Shown: positions 10,501 through 16,840 of the stretch, piece by piece
Position numbering within the stretch: the first letter of the stretch is position 1
Layout: every line of letters begins with the position of its first letter
From: Yponomeuta sedellus
Lineage: Eukaryota > Arthropoda > Insecta > Lepidoptera > Yponomeutidae
Direction of reading: 5' to 3'
Length of the DNA stretch: 64,000 nucleotides
Assembly (NCBI GenBank): GCA_934045075.1
Contig: OW203724.1
Coordinates: 10,031,473 to 10,095,472 of the forward strand
Notes under the pieces: generated by a model
The model's database searches: none
Seen by the model: the letters and a program-made list of their open reading frames with translations, nothing else
What the model was told of the DNA's origin: nothing
Translations under genes and position numbers: made by a program

Positions 10501-11798
10501 TCCATACTCTCTCTCTGAGAGAAAGCTTCCACCCCGCAGAAGTCAACATAAAAAATATAGGGAGCTAATATAGTGAAAAAGATCGGTCAGGATCATAGCA
10601 AGTGGTAGACCCTGGTCTCTGCCTATCCCTCCGCGATGCAGACTTGACACAAGTGTGCAAAAAAAACTTGCTAGGCACCAACTCTTTTTTCTACCTCCTG
10701 CGGTTAACTGGTAGAATATGCTTATGACATTAAGTCCACTGTGTTGTATGACTTTTTAAATGTAAGTGCTATAAATGTATCAATAAATAAAAATTCAATA
10801 CAATTCTTTTCTATGGCACCCCTAGTATTCCACCAATGTCAGGTTTGTGAAGATGGCAAGTGATTTTACCTGTGAAGAATACACAATGCAAAACAGATAG
10901 ATTAATAAGGCTATCTTGGTGAAATATACCTGTTTCTCATCAATATGCATATTCACATTCTTTAATACCACATGAAGTGATTCCTCTGCTGTAATGCATT
11001 TGTTTCTGAACTCAACAAAAGCTTCTATAGAGTTCCAGCACTTACGGCACATACACTGAGGTAAGTCATTGTCTAGTTCAATCTGAAAATAAATAAATAA
11101 AACAGGATGCAGTGAGTCTTACCTACTGAAATAATCTCTATGCGCAATAACCAGTGGTGTAATCATGTAAGTTCTTCACTGTATGGAGTTGTCTGATTGA
11201 CCCCACTTCAATCTGTCGATATGTACATATATAACATACACCTAGGGTTTGATTTCAAAGCTGATTAGTAAGAAAGTTAGTAACAAGGCCGCTAATTGTA
11301 CTGTATATTTTTTTAAGTTTTAAATACAAATCCTGGTGTTCAATAAGAGTATTCTATATTTCTATAGGTATGTTAGTGCATGGTATGTCCATGCAATAGT
11401 AGAAAGCCTGTAAATTAGGGTTTAATATAGTTCATGTACAATAAAATGTTAAAAATCAATGCTTTTGTGAAATATCAAACTTGCTTTAGATCTACCTCTG
11501 TAGTAAAGTAAACGTAAATAACCTATTTTAGAGCAAATGTATAGTGCCGCAGGCCGTCAAAAAGGCTTTTTGTTAAGCTTTGTGGAGTTTCGTGACAGAT
11601 TCTACTAGTTCTGGCGATTCTGACAACTACTTCACTATTACCTACATTGACTATAAGCGTCTGCTCATCATTGTTATAAATTGCATAGAAGATAACACTT
11701 ACTGCAAGGTTCGTTAGCAACTTGTAGTTTTGTAAACAGTCATTATTTATTCTTATCATTTCACTCTCCGTAGCCAAGCATGCTCGGCACATCTCCAT
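1363..11798 (-). CDS. ZAD-C2H2 zinc-finger transcription factor, 3' end outside window
   Basis: Eight exons join in phase: 11798-11703, 11082-10930, 9705-9582, 8967-8770, 6899-6664, 4652-4534, 3172-3064, 1512-1363. They total 1185 nt, or 395 codons with no stop. Residues 1-83 form a zinc-finger-associated domain (ZAD): CRAC in exon 1 and CRKCWNS in exon 2 supply the two Cys pairs. An acidic linker follows, then a basic segment with an AT-hook core (GRPRK near residue 151). C2H2 fingers follow: CGLC, CSIC, CHIC, CPIC, CDYC, CDQC, CKVC, and the start of another at CPNC. ZAD proteins are an insect-expanded family of DNA-binding regulators in which ZAD mediates dimerisation and nuclear import; the target here is unknown. 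Odd points: four fingers are interrupted by introns, and the seventh finger ends H-A-C instead of H-x3-H. The last exon or exons lie off the left edge. The start is the first ATG before the ZAD. Confidence 0.9.
1545..1797 (+). repeat. Dispersed repeat family E
   Basis: It begins near TACTAGTCCACTGCGGGACA and ends with the GGCCGACACCACACAGCAG block. A second copy in reverse orientation lies at 48525-48597 and 49805-49985, where it is split by a DNA element. It sits in the intron next to exon 8 of the zinc-finger gene. Confidence 0.7.
1830..2258 (+). repeat. tRNA-headed repeat family B with a fragment of family C
   Basis: A truncated family C head (GCGGTGCGGTAGAACACCGG) is followed by a family B body. 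That body includes ATGCACTAACCCGTGCTAAG and the CTGCAAGTGATGCAAATTAC block. At 2177-2245 is a tRNA-like cloverleaf with box A (TAGCTCAGTTGG) and box B (GATTCGAATCC). The ends carry the family hallmark TAGCCTCTA. I do not call a functional tRNA because the same unit recurs in several copies with the same flanks. Confidence 0.7.
2270..2600 (-). repeat. Dispersed repeat family A
   Basis: This reverse-orientation copy runs from TTAAGCAACAACAGGCGCGG to AGCAGCGGGGACATACAAGG. Overlapping ORFs are incidental to the repeat. Confidence 0.75.
2610..2885 (+). repeat. tRNA-headed repeat family C
   Basis: The head GCGGTGCGGTAGAACACCGG is followed by the CTCAATCGGGAGGTC box. The body includes GAGGAAACTGAGGTGTTCAA and a TCTCTCTCTC tract before the GCCTGTGCCCTGCAGTGGGA end. 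It resembles a SINE. Confidence 0.7.
2886..3063. other. Intron with a short dispersed repeat
   Basis: Positions 2930-3000 (GATCGTAACAAGTGGCAGAC and flanks) recur at about 10585-10640 and, inverted, at about 55245-55310. No exon was seen apart from the one that begins downstream at 3064. Confidence 0.4.
3064..3172 (-). CDS. Zinc-finger gene exon 7 (end of finger 5, start of finger 6)
   Basis: The exon is 109 nt with acceptor ACTTTCAG and donor AAA|GTAAGT. Spliced to exon 6 it reads TFAAKNNLRIHMFGH, which closes finger 5 with 12-residue spacing and H-x4-H. It then opens finger 6 with YFCDQCSFSSKYHHTLK. Phase is 2 in, 0 out. It is too short to be prominent as an open frame, but phase and finger spacing on both sides leave little doubt. 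Confidence 0.87.
3380..3430 (-). repeat. Short dispersed repeat fragment
   Basis: On the minus strand this reads as the widespread insect repeat segment with AACCCTCGGTGCGCAAG and an ACTCGTACTTGAACGG end. A related fragment is at about 58615-58670. Confidence 0.4.
3635..3957 (+). repeat. tRNA-headed retroposon family D
   Basis: The tRNA-like head has GTGGCGCAGCGGTAGCTCAT and box B GTTCGAACCCC. A body with a GACAGACAGATGGATGGACG stretch follows. The tail GGAACGGAACCCTAAAAAA is typical of lepidopteran retroposon 3' ends. A relative with the same head lies at 48275-48520. Confidence 0.7.
4167..4282. repeat. Long inverted repeat (palindrome)
   Basis: A left arm starting AAAACTGTTTCTATACGG is mirrored by a right arm ending CCGTATAGAAACAGTTTT. 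The arms are about 50 bp with about two mismatches around a spacer containing CCGACGTTTCGGG. It has no coding content and may be a small fold-back element. Confidence 0.85.
4534..4652 (-). CDS. Zinc-finger gene exon 6 (finger 4, start of finger 5)
   Basis: The acceptor is TTCTTACAG and the frame is phase 0. FPGLACPICNKHLATARRLK leads to GHLWGAH, giving finger 4. The exon ends YICDYCKK plus two bases at donor GTTAGT. Exon 7 completes finger 5 exactly. Confidence 0.87.
4802..5056. mobile_element. Fold-back MITE-like element
   Basis: The left end TTAGAATATTTTCGGGGCTT AATCGCGTAGTAA is matched by an inverted right end TTACTACGCGATTAAACCCG AAAATATTCTAA (spaces inserted). Length is about 255 bp. 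No transposase is present. Confidence 0.65.
5236..5550 (-). other. Unassigned 104-codon open frame in an intron
   Basis: An open frame starting MPFGMGALEGLGIPRLL lies in the intron between zinc-finger exons 5 and 6. I recognise no domain. There is no splice-site evidence linking it to the gene. It may be part of an unidentified repeat. Confidence 0.2.
5593..5849. mobile_element. TA-flanked MITE, family 1
   Basis: Terminal inverted repeats begin CAGTCTATTTATTCTTACTT and end AAGTAAGAATAAATAGACTG. TA lies on each side, as for Tc1/mariner-type insertion. It is 257 bp and non-coding. Other copies are at 61717-61941 and, split by insertions, at 21595-26211. Confidence 0.88.
6664..6899 (-). CDS. 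Zinc-finger gene exon 5 (fingers 1-3)
   Basis: The acceptor is ATCCGCAG. The frame continues from exon 4 as CGLCAKSYENRESLFIHLEK then H, a full C-x2-C-x12-H-x3-H finger. Two more fingers follow: CSICKEDF..HRLKH and CHICWKVY..HYLTKH. The donor GAG|GTACTA is weak but is the only one that joins in phase to exon 6. Without splicing the frame would stop about 18 codons later. Confidence 0.85.
7086..7240 (+). repeat. Short repeat F (SINE-like tail)
   Basis: The block TTAATTAAGGACTTTGAAAAG to CTTTGAATAAA and a T-rich end recurs at about 21708-21862. There it interrupts a MITE, so it behaves as an insertion. It is non-coding. Confidence 0.65.
7500..7950. other. Intronic sequence, nothing recognised
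   Basis: This lies between zinc-finger exons 4 and 5. Short open frames on the plus strand show no recognisable domain or splice context. Confidence 0.3.
7955..8560 (+). repeat. Dispersed repeat family A, longest copy
   Basis: It runs from GATATCAACCC through the GGGCGCGGGTCTCTTCCTGC core and the GACATGGCTTAACGACTGCC block to an end with GTGATTGATTCCAATCAC. That end is a near-palindrome also found at the ends of the 15345 and 55625 copies. Confidence 0.75.
8770..8967 (-). CDS. Zinc-finger gene exon 4 (basic region with AT-hook, first Cys of finger 1)
   Basis: Phase requires the acceptor CATTACAG|AAATAAA; the nearby TGCAG would cause a stop. The exon is rich in Lys and Arg and contains KRKRGRPRKT, an AT-hook core and probable nuclear-localisation signal. 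It ends TFLPC plus one base, so the first Cys of finger 1 is here and the second Cys is in exon 5. Confidence 0.82.
9582..9705 (-). CDS. Zinc-finger gene exon 3 (acidic linker)
   Basis: The acceptor is ATTGCAG and the donor is AAAAG|GTATTT, phase 0 to 1. It encodes about 41 acidic residues containing VEIDGEDYVDYDEDYHLLDI and ending in KPEPK. Acidic linkers between ZAD and fingers are common in this family. The KPEP end resembles a possible sumoylation-type acidic/Lys motif, which is inference only. Confidence 0.8.
10305..10560 (+). repeat. Repeat family C, diverged copy
   Basis: It shares GCATGTACCAATGACTTTG and the CTCTCTCTCTGAGAGAAAGC end with other family C copies. It lies in the intron between zinc-finger exons 2 and 3. 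Confidence 0.6.
10930..11082 (-). CDS. Zinc-finger gene exon 2 (ZAD, second half)
   Basis: The acceptor is TTTTCAG and the donor is CAG|GTATAT. The 51 codons are phase 0 at both ends. IELDNDLPQCMCRKCWNS matches the second half of ZAD domains (aspartate-rich turn, then C-x2-C). A helix follows with EAFVEFRNKC, the usual FR.KC ending. Confidence 0.9.
11703..11798 (-). CDS. Zinc-finger gene exon 1 (ZAD, first half)
   Basis: It encodes 32 residues beginning MEMCRACLATES and ending NYKLLTNLA. The first ZAD cysteine pair is C4 and C7. The donor is GTAAGT in phase 0. The next exon resumes the ZAD, which fixes the junction. The ATG is the first in frame. Confidence 0.88.
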
Positions 11799-12689
11799 TG
11801 TGGATTATTAATTCACAATAAAGCTACTTAAACAGCTAATTTCGAGAAAATTTCAATACAAAATAGGTACCCAACAAACATACCAACCTACTTAATTTTC
11901 ATTTAGAGGTTATATACTCTTTGTAGAAATATAGAATATAAAAGAAAAGAAAGAAATAGACATGTGCAAGTAGGTACCTACTGCGAGTTATGCAGTACGC
12001 GTTATATAGCACGACCGCGTACTGGATCAGTACCCAGTACGCGGCAAAATTTAGCATGACCTATGGCATCAACGGTACGTCGCGGCCGGTCGCGGCAAAT
12101 CGTTGCTATATACTTGCACATGCAAGCACAAAGCGCGCGGCGGTCGACGAGAGTAACTTATTGCTTTGTTAATAGGGTACTGTTTAGCAAAAATTATTAT
12201 CATTCTTCGATGTTCGGGTGTCCGTCGGTCGGCAACGTAAAACTTCGAGTAATTGAGCAAGTGCGAAGAAATGACCTCGCCGCTAATGAGATTACGGTCT
12301 CTATCAAGCCGGTAAAGGGTTTTGAACTCAATACGTTCTTGACAAGGCCTACATTTCTTTGACACCGCCTCGTATTTTAAGTATAATGGATAATACAGAC
12401 GGGAATGTAGGCATAATGACAGTGACTCTAAATATGGCCCTCGTGAGTCATAATGCGACATCTCAGGTAGGCCATGTTCCGCGTACTGCGTACTGCTATG
12501 AATGATGCCATAATATGGCGCGGTACGAAATGCCATGCCATGTGACATGTTCTCATAGGGTACTGTTTTGCGCATGCTAATTTAGAAACACAACACAGAC
12601 TCATAGCTCATAGCATAGAGTAACATAAAGAACAAAAGTGACATTTTTATAATGGTGTTACCAGATGAAAATTATTATTATGACCCTAA
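11799..12689. promoter_or_regulatory. Upstream region of the zinc-finger gene
   Basis: This is the space between the zinc-finger ATG (minus strand) and the Harbinger-type element. Any promoter of that gene should lie here. Positions 11990-12570 are repeat-like, with several GTACGCG and GTACTG motifs. A 168-codon minus-strand frame over it has no recognisable domain and I do not call it a gene. Confidence 0.35.
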
Positions 12690-12954
12690 GGCGAATGCTA
12701 CACGCCACAGAGCATATAAAAACTACACGCTAAACGCAAGATATATATTCGTGATCCGTCAATATAAACTGTTGGATCACGATATTTATTGACGTGTAGG
12801 GTAGTGTATTGAGGGATCACAATAATAATTATCGCTGGATTTCCGGAAATCCTTGTGATCTGATCCAAGATCCTGGATCGTGATATTTATTTTGCGTGTA
12901 GTGTTGCGCGTCAATATTTATCGCGTCAGTACGCAACGCAGCGAGACGGCAGCA

Positions 12955-13050
12955 ATGGACGACGTCTATGACATCGCTTCTGCTTCTGAATCATTGACAG
13001 GCGACAAGATTGACTTAGAAGAGCTTAAACTGAACTTAAATCCCTTCCAT
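12955..13050 (+). pseudogene. Short acidic ORF start in the Harbinger-type element
   Basis: An ATG opens a frame MDDVYDIASASESLTGDK followed by IDLEELKLNLNP. It is cut by the non-LTR element after about 32 codons. It may be the start of an element-encoded protein. A similarly acidic start (MDNMFSDESDNEILE) occurs in the element at 48598-49794. Function unknown. Confidence 0.4.
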
Positions 13051-13075
13051 AAATCCCTTCCTTCAAAAAATTACA

Positions 13076-14143
13076 TTGAAGGAGGTTGAGGATGGCATAG
13101 CTCGTTTAAAGCCGCTAAGTTCGCTAGGGCCAGATAACGTACCGGTGTTTATACTCAAAGGTCTCAAAGAACAGCTGAGCGGGCCATTTCAATACTTGTT
13201 TAACCTGGCCATTACCTCGGGAATATATCCGGATAGCTGGAAAGTCTCGCGAGTTAGGCCAATACCAAAAACAAGTGATGCCACAAGCGTTGAAAACCAT
13301 CGCCCAATAGCTATCCTCTGTTCCATTGCTAAGCTATTTGAGTCTATTCTGCATAAATCAATCTCTGCACAGCTGAAGCCGTTCTTATGTGACGCGCAAC
13401 ATGGCTTCAGGTCTAAGCGATCGGTTGAAATTAGTTTGCTTATACTGGTTGACGCTATTTCCAAACACCTGGATAGCGGGATACAGGTTGATGTCCTCTA
13501 TTTTGATTTCAGGAAAGCATTTGACCGTGTTGACAACGATGTTCTCCTGGATAAGCTTTGTAGTATCGGCTTTTCACCCAAACTCTTAAAGTTTTTAGCC
13601 AGTTACCTGCGTGATAGACGTCAATACGTCCGACATGGACACTTTGTCTCCCCACCTTATCACACGCGGTCAGGTGTGAGCCAAGGCTCGATCCTCGGTC
13701 CCTTACTATTTGGCATTATGGTAAACGATCTTCCATCAGTGTCCAGGAAGGCCAGATGTCTTTTGGACGCGGATGATCTGAAATTGATTTATGGGATCGA
13801 AAAGAGTGCGGACTGCGACTCGCTACAAGAGGAGCTCAACTCTGTGTACCAATGGAGTGTAAAGCACAAACTGCTATTCAACCCCACGAAGTGTTGCGTC
13901 ATCACGTTCAGCCGTGCTCGTGTACCCGTCCACGCCGTATATTTGTTAGGTGCTGAGCCCGTCACCCGTGTCTATTCGGTGAAGGACCTGGGGGTCACCT
14001 TTGACACACGACTTACCTTTCATGACCACATGAGATCCCTTGCAATAAACTGCTACCGAAGATTAGGTTTCGTTATTCGCATCGCAATGCCAGGGATTTC
14101 AAAGATCAGAGAGTCATTAAAATGGTGTATACGGCTCTGGTGA
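13076..14143 (+). pseudogene. Non-LTR reverse transcriptase fragment
   Basis: The frame shows RT blocks in order: GPDNVPVFILK, SRVRPIP, ENHRPIAILCSIAKLFESIL, HGFRSKRSV, DVLYFDFRKAFDRVDN (first catalytic Asp), GVSQGSILGPLLF, and LLDADDLKLIYG, where the catalytic ADD is kept but the usual aromatic/Phe before it is Leu-Asp. The thumb region follows (GVTFDTRLTFHDH). The frame breaks near 14105 and continues in another frame. It is 5'-truncated and lacks an endonuclease, so it is not autonomous. Confidence 0.88.
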
Positions 14144-14633
14144 GAAGTAAACTTGAAGCGGCCTTCATCGTGTGGAATCCGTACGAGGTCACCTACGTCT
14201 TGCTATTGGAAAAGGTTCAAAAAGCTTTCTTAAGATTTTTATACAAAAAAACTACCCTTTTCTCTATCCCACCCTATTTCTTCTTGGAATGTTGAGATTT
14301 AATTCCGTCGAAGTAAGGCGTAACCACTGCTTGTTATCAACAGCATGTAGGGTACTACGCGGGGATTCTGATTGCCCTGAACTAGTAGGTCAGCTGGTAA
14401 GGCTATACGTCTCTCCCTTGCCTAGATACAATTTCCGACCGCGTCACAACGATCTGTTAGCGGTACCGTCGACTCGAACTGTATCGCATGGTAACTCTCC
14501 GCTTGTTCGCACTTTGCTGAATCTCAATGCGCTTCTCGCATCTATACCTGACTGTGATGTGCTTGACGATGAATGGTCAGTTGTACGCAGTGAGTGTCTG
14601 AGGTTTTGCGAGAGAAATGATGGAGATGCATGA
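14124..14633 (+). pseudogene. C-terminal part of the same RT, shifted frame
   Basis: After a frameshift the sequence continues MVYTALVRSKLEAAFIVWNP then KVQKAFLRFLYKK, the conserved post-RT segment of Jockey-type ORF2 proteins. It runs to a stop at 14633 (CERNDGDA). The shift shows this copy is dead. Confidence 0.8.
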
Positions 14634-14804
14634 TGTTTCCCGTCTTGTTTAAATTTTTTATTGTTTCCATTTGTTTCAACTGTGATATGTAACTGTATAA
14701 AGTATAATCATATACCGTTAAGTCTTACAGCGCATTAGTTTAGACTGTAATGCTGTAAGATTTTGTATGACATAAAAAAAAAAGTTCCAACAATCCCGTC
14801 CATT

Positions 14805-14965
14805 TCATTGTGAAGGCAAATTTCGTCCAATAAATTTAAATGTGTAAACATTGCTCTCTTTTGTAGCCAATTTTTCATTCAACGCTTTCTTTTTACGCGT
14901 TTTTTTATTGATTGGGATATAATTATCGCCAGACAAGCTCTTATTTTGCTCTGTCTAAGGTCCAT
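14805..14965 (-). pseudogene. Harbinger transposase N-terminal fragment
   Basis: The minus strand reads MDLRQSKIRACLAIIISQSI then KKRVKRKR, a stop where Trp is expected, then MKNWLQKRAMFTHLNLLDEI. The basic stretch followed by W and then L..R and L..E pattern is the usual start of insect PIF/Harbinger (HARBI1-like) transposases. The catalytic part is missing. The non-LTR insertion lies just beyond it. Confidence 0.55.
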
Positions 14966-15033
14966 CACGTCTGCTTCATATAAAAACGCTTCAATACTGA
15001 CGTGAGTCGTGACGCGATCCGTATCTTTGGGGC

Positions 15034-15882
15034 AGTGTTGCCAGACGTTTTGAATGAACGATCGTACGATGGGTAAATAAAAAGTCGTATTCCCTAAGAA
15101 GGCTGCTAAAAAAATAGTACGTTTTCAAAATCTTTGTTTTATTACTTAGTTTTGCTACAATCAATTAAACACACAATTTTTACGTTTTTATTTATCCCCG
15201 TAAAGGGTTTTACTTTTCATATTATTTAACATCTCTCCTGTTGGAGAAAAATCCACACAACACCCATAGCGCTTAATATGTTGTTTTGCCAAAAGAACTA
15301 ACTAGTGATGGTGGGTTGGTACTTAGTAAGTAATCGAATGACCACGACGCGCTCGTGGCCTAGTCAAACCGAGTGATTGAAATCAATCACTCGAGTTAAG
15401 CAACAACAGGCGCGGTCAGGTGCGGGATGGGTGACCGTCCCGTTACTACCGCTAGTGGCATTTTTCCGAGCGTTTCCGTGCTTCGCAAGGCACGTTAAGC
15501 CGTGGATGCCGGCTGCCATGTAATGGCAGTCGTTAAGCCATGTCAGAGACCTTTTGCTGCTTGATAACTTCTGACAATAAGGTCCGCCACCGTCTTACAA
15601 ACCTCCACCAACCCGGACTTGGCCCCCGTGGTGGAGTATGGCCTAACTTTCCTGCAACGCAAGGAAGAGACCCGTGCCCCAGCAGTGGGGACATAATACA
15701 GGGTTGAAATAGAAGTAAAAGAATAAATAGTGACGTGATACGTTGGTATTAGTACTTTGTTTGAACGAAATCTAAAAAAGTCGTATGTTTACGTACGATT
15801 TCTGCCCCTGGATCGTATATGCAAAATAAATGTAAAAAATCGTACGAATACGATTTATATCGTACATCTGGCAACGCTGGTG
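15034..15882. mobile_element. Short DNA element with GTTGCCAGA termini
   Basis: The left end GTGTTGCCAGACGTTTTG and right end GTACATCTGGCAACGC are imperfect inverted repeats. Both subterminal regions repeat TCGTACGAT-type motifs (15058, 15084, 15780-15815, 15838-15865). No transposase is visible. It is inserted in the Harbinger-type element and itself interrupted by repeat A. Confidence 0.6.
15345..15710 (-). repeat. Dispersed repeat family A
   Basis: This near-complete reverse copy has the ATTGAAATCAATCACTCG end, the TTAAGCAACAACAGGCGCGG block and the CCCCAGCAGTGGGGACATAA end. It is inserted in the element at 15034-15882. Confidence 0.78.
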
Positions 15883-15962
15883 TAGGGTGTGCTGTGATCC
15901 GATACTTGATTATTATATATCGTGATAATTATCACAATATATATTGACGTGTAGCGTTCGCC

Positions 15963-16344
15963 TAAGAACACTTCATTGCAGACTGCAGATCGTCACGCCA
16001 TTATTTTGCGGAACTCGTTGAAAGCCGCAGGTGACGATCATCACACCTTTTGTTATTTTTGTTAGCGCACTTTAACTCTCGATATCGTCGATCGAACCCA
16101 TAGAGTATGACTCCACACTGCTATTCTGTGACCGACCGTAAAAATTAAAAAGTCGTTTTGTCAAAAATTGTTTATCGATTGTGCATTGGACATTTCCCTT
16201 TTTTTGAATTGAATTGTAAAAACAAAAAAAAATATTGACACCAGTATTTCGGACGAAAAATCCCTAAATCTGGAACTGAAGCCATGAATTAGACAGCCAC
16301 TCCCTTTGGGAGCTTTTTCCTTCGAGCTATCGAAAATTCTCGCG
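15963..16344 (+). promoter_or_regulatory. Probable promoter and 5' UTR of Syn1
   Basis: This 380-bp interval separates the Harbinger-type element from the Syn1 ATG and should hold the transcription start. I see no clear TATA box at a fixed distance. A plausible frame extends upstream of the ATG without an ATG, so the start at 16345 is well supported. Confidence 0.4.
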
Positions 16345-16840
16345 ATGGTTGAGAATGGCACTTCCAGCGGTGGGAGCGACAGCCCGAGTGCTGCGTGCGG
16401 GAGGTCGGGGCTGCTGGAGACGCTGGTGCGCGGCGTCTGGTACCGCGTGCACTGCTCCTTGGAAGACGACTATTTCAGCGTGAGCTTGGACGATGGGTAC
16501 GACGCCACTACTACTCTGAACGGAACCCTGAACAATAACAATGTCGAAACCCCCAACAGTGATTTCACGGAGGTGCCCGAGGCCATCGCGAATCAAAAAC
16601 GCTTAGTCCAAGTCATTAAATCAGACAATAATGGTCTGGGTATATCAATCAAAGGTGGCATAGAGAACAATATGCCCATACTCATATCGAAGATATTCAA
16701 GGGCATGGCAGCCGACCTGACGGAACAGTTGTATGTGGGTGATGCAATTCTGTCTGTTAATGGAGATGATTTGAAGGATGCCACACATGAGGAGGCTGTC
16801 AAGGCACTGAAGAGAGCAGGAAAGGTCGTGCAGTTAGAAG
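16345..16840 (+). CDS. Syn1: Syn1 exon 1 (start, PH1 first half, PDZ)
   Basis: It starts at the first in-frame ATG ([15 protein letters not shown]). It contains the first PH1 strand block, an Asn/Thr-rich linker and a complete [23 protein letters not shown], then [13 protein letters not shown] and [14 protein letters not shown]. The donor is GAAG|GTGAGT, phase 1. Confidence 0.95.

Larger units (their letters stand above)
13052..14790 (+). mobile_element. 5'-truncated non-LTR retrotransposon
   Basis: It contains an RT domain and ends in an A-rich tract at 14773-14783. Probable target-site duplications are AATCCCTTCCAT on the left and AATCCCGTCCAT on the right (one mismatch). That places it as an insertion into the Harbinger-type element. 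The endonuclease and ORF1 are absent, as usual for 5' truncation. The RT is of the Jockey/CR1 superfamily type. Confidence 0.85.
12690..15962. mobile_element. PIF/Harbinger-type DNA element with nested insertions
   Basis: Termini are GGCGAATGCTACACG and CGTGTAGCGTTCGCC, inverted with one mismatch and flanked by TAA on both sides. TWA is the PIF/Harbinger target. Nested inside are a non-LTR element (13052-14790), a second DNA element (15034-15882) and repeat A (15345-15710). A minus-strand fragment at 14805-14965 resembles a Harbinger transposase N-terminus. Near the left end the motif GATCACGATATTTATTGACG recurs in several versions. The right end is only about 380 bp from the Syn1 ATG, so the element may lie in the Syn1 promoter region. 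Confidence 0.75.

Noticed and set aside
12069..12575. 168-codon minus-strand open frame upstream of the zinc-finger gene.
   Set aside because: There is no domain, low-quality composition, and it overlaps a repeat-like segment with GTACGCG motifs.
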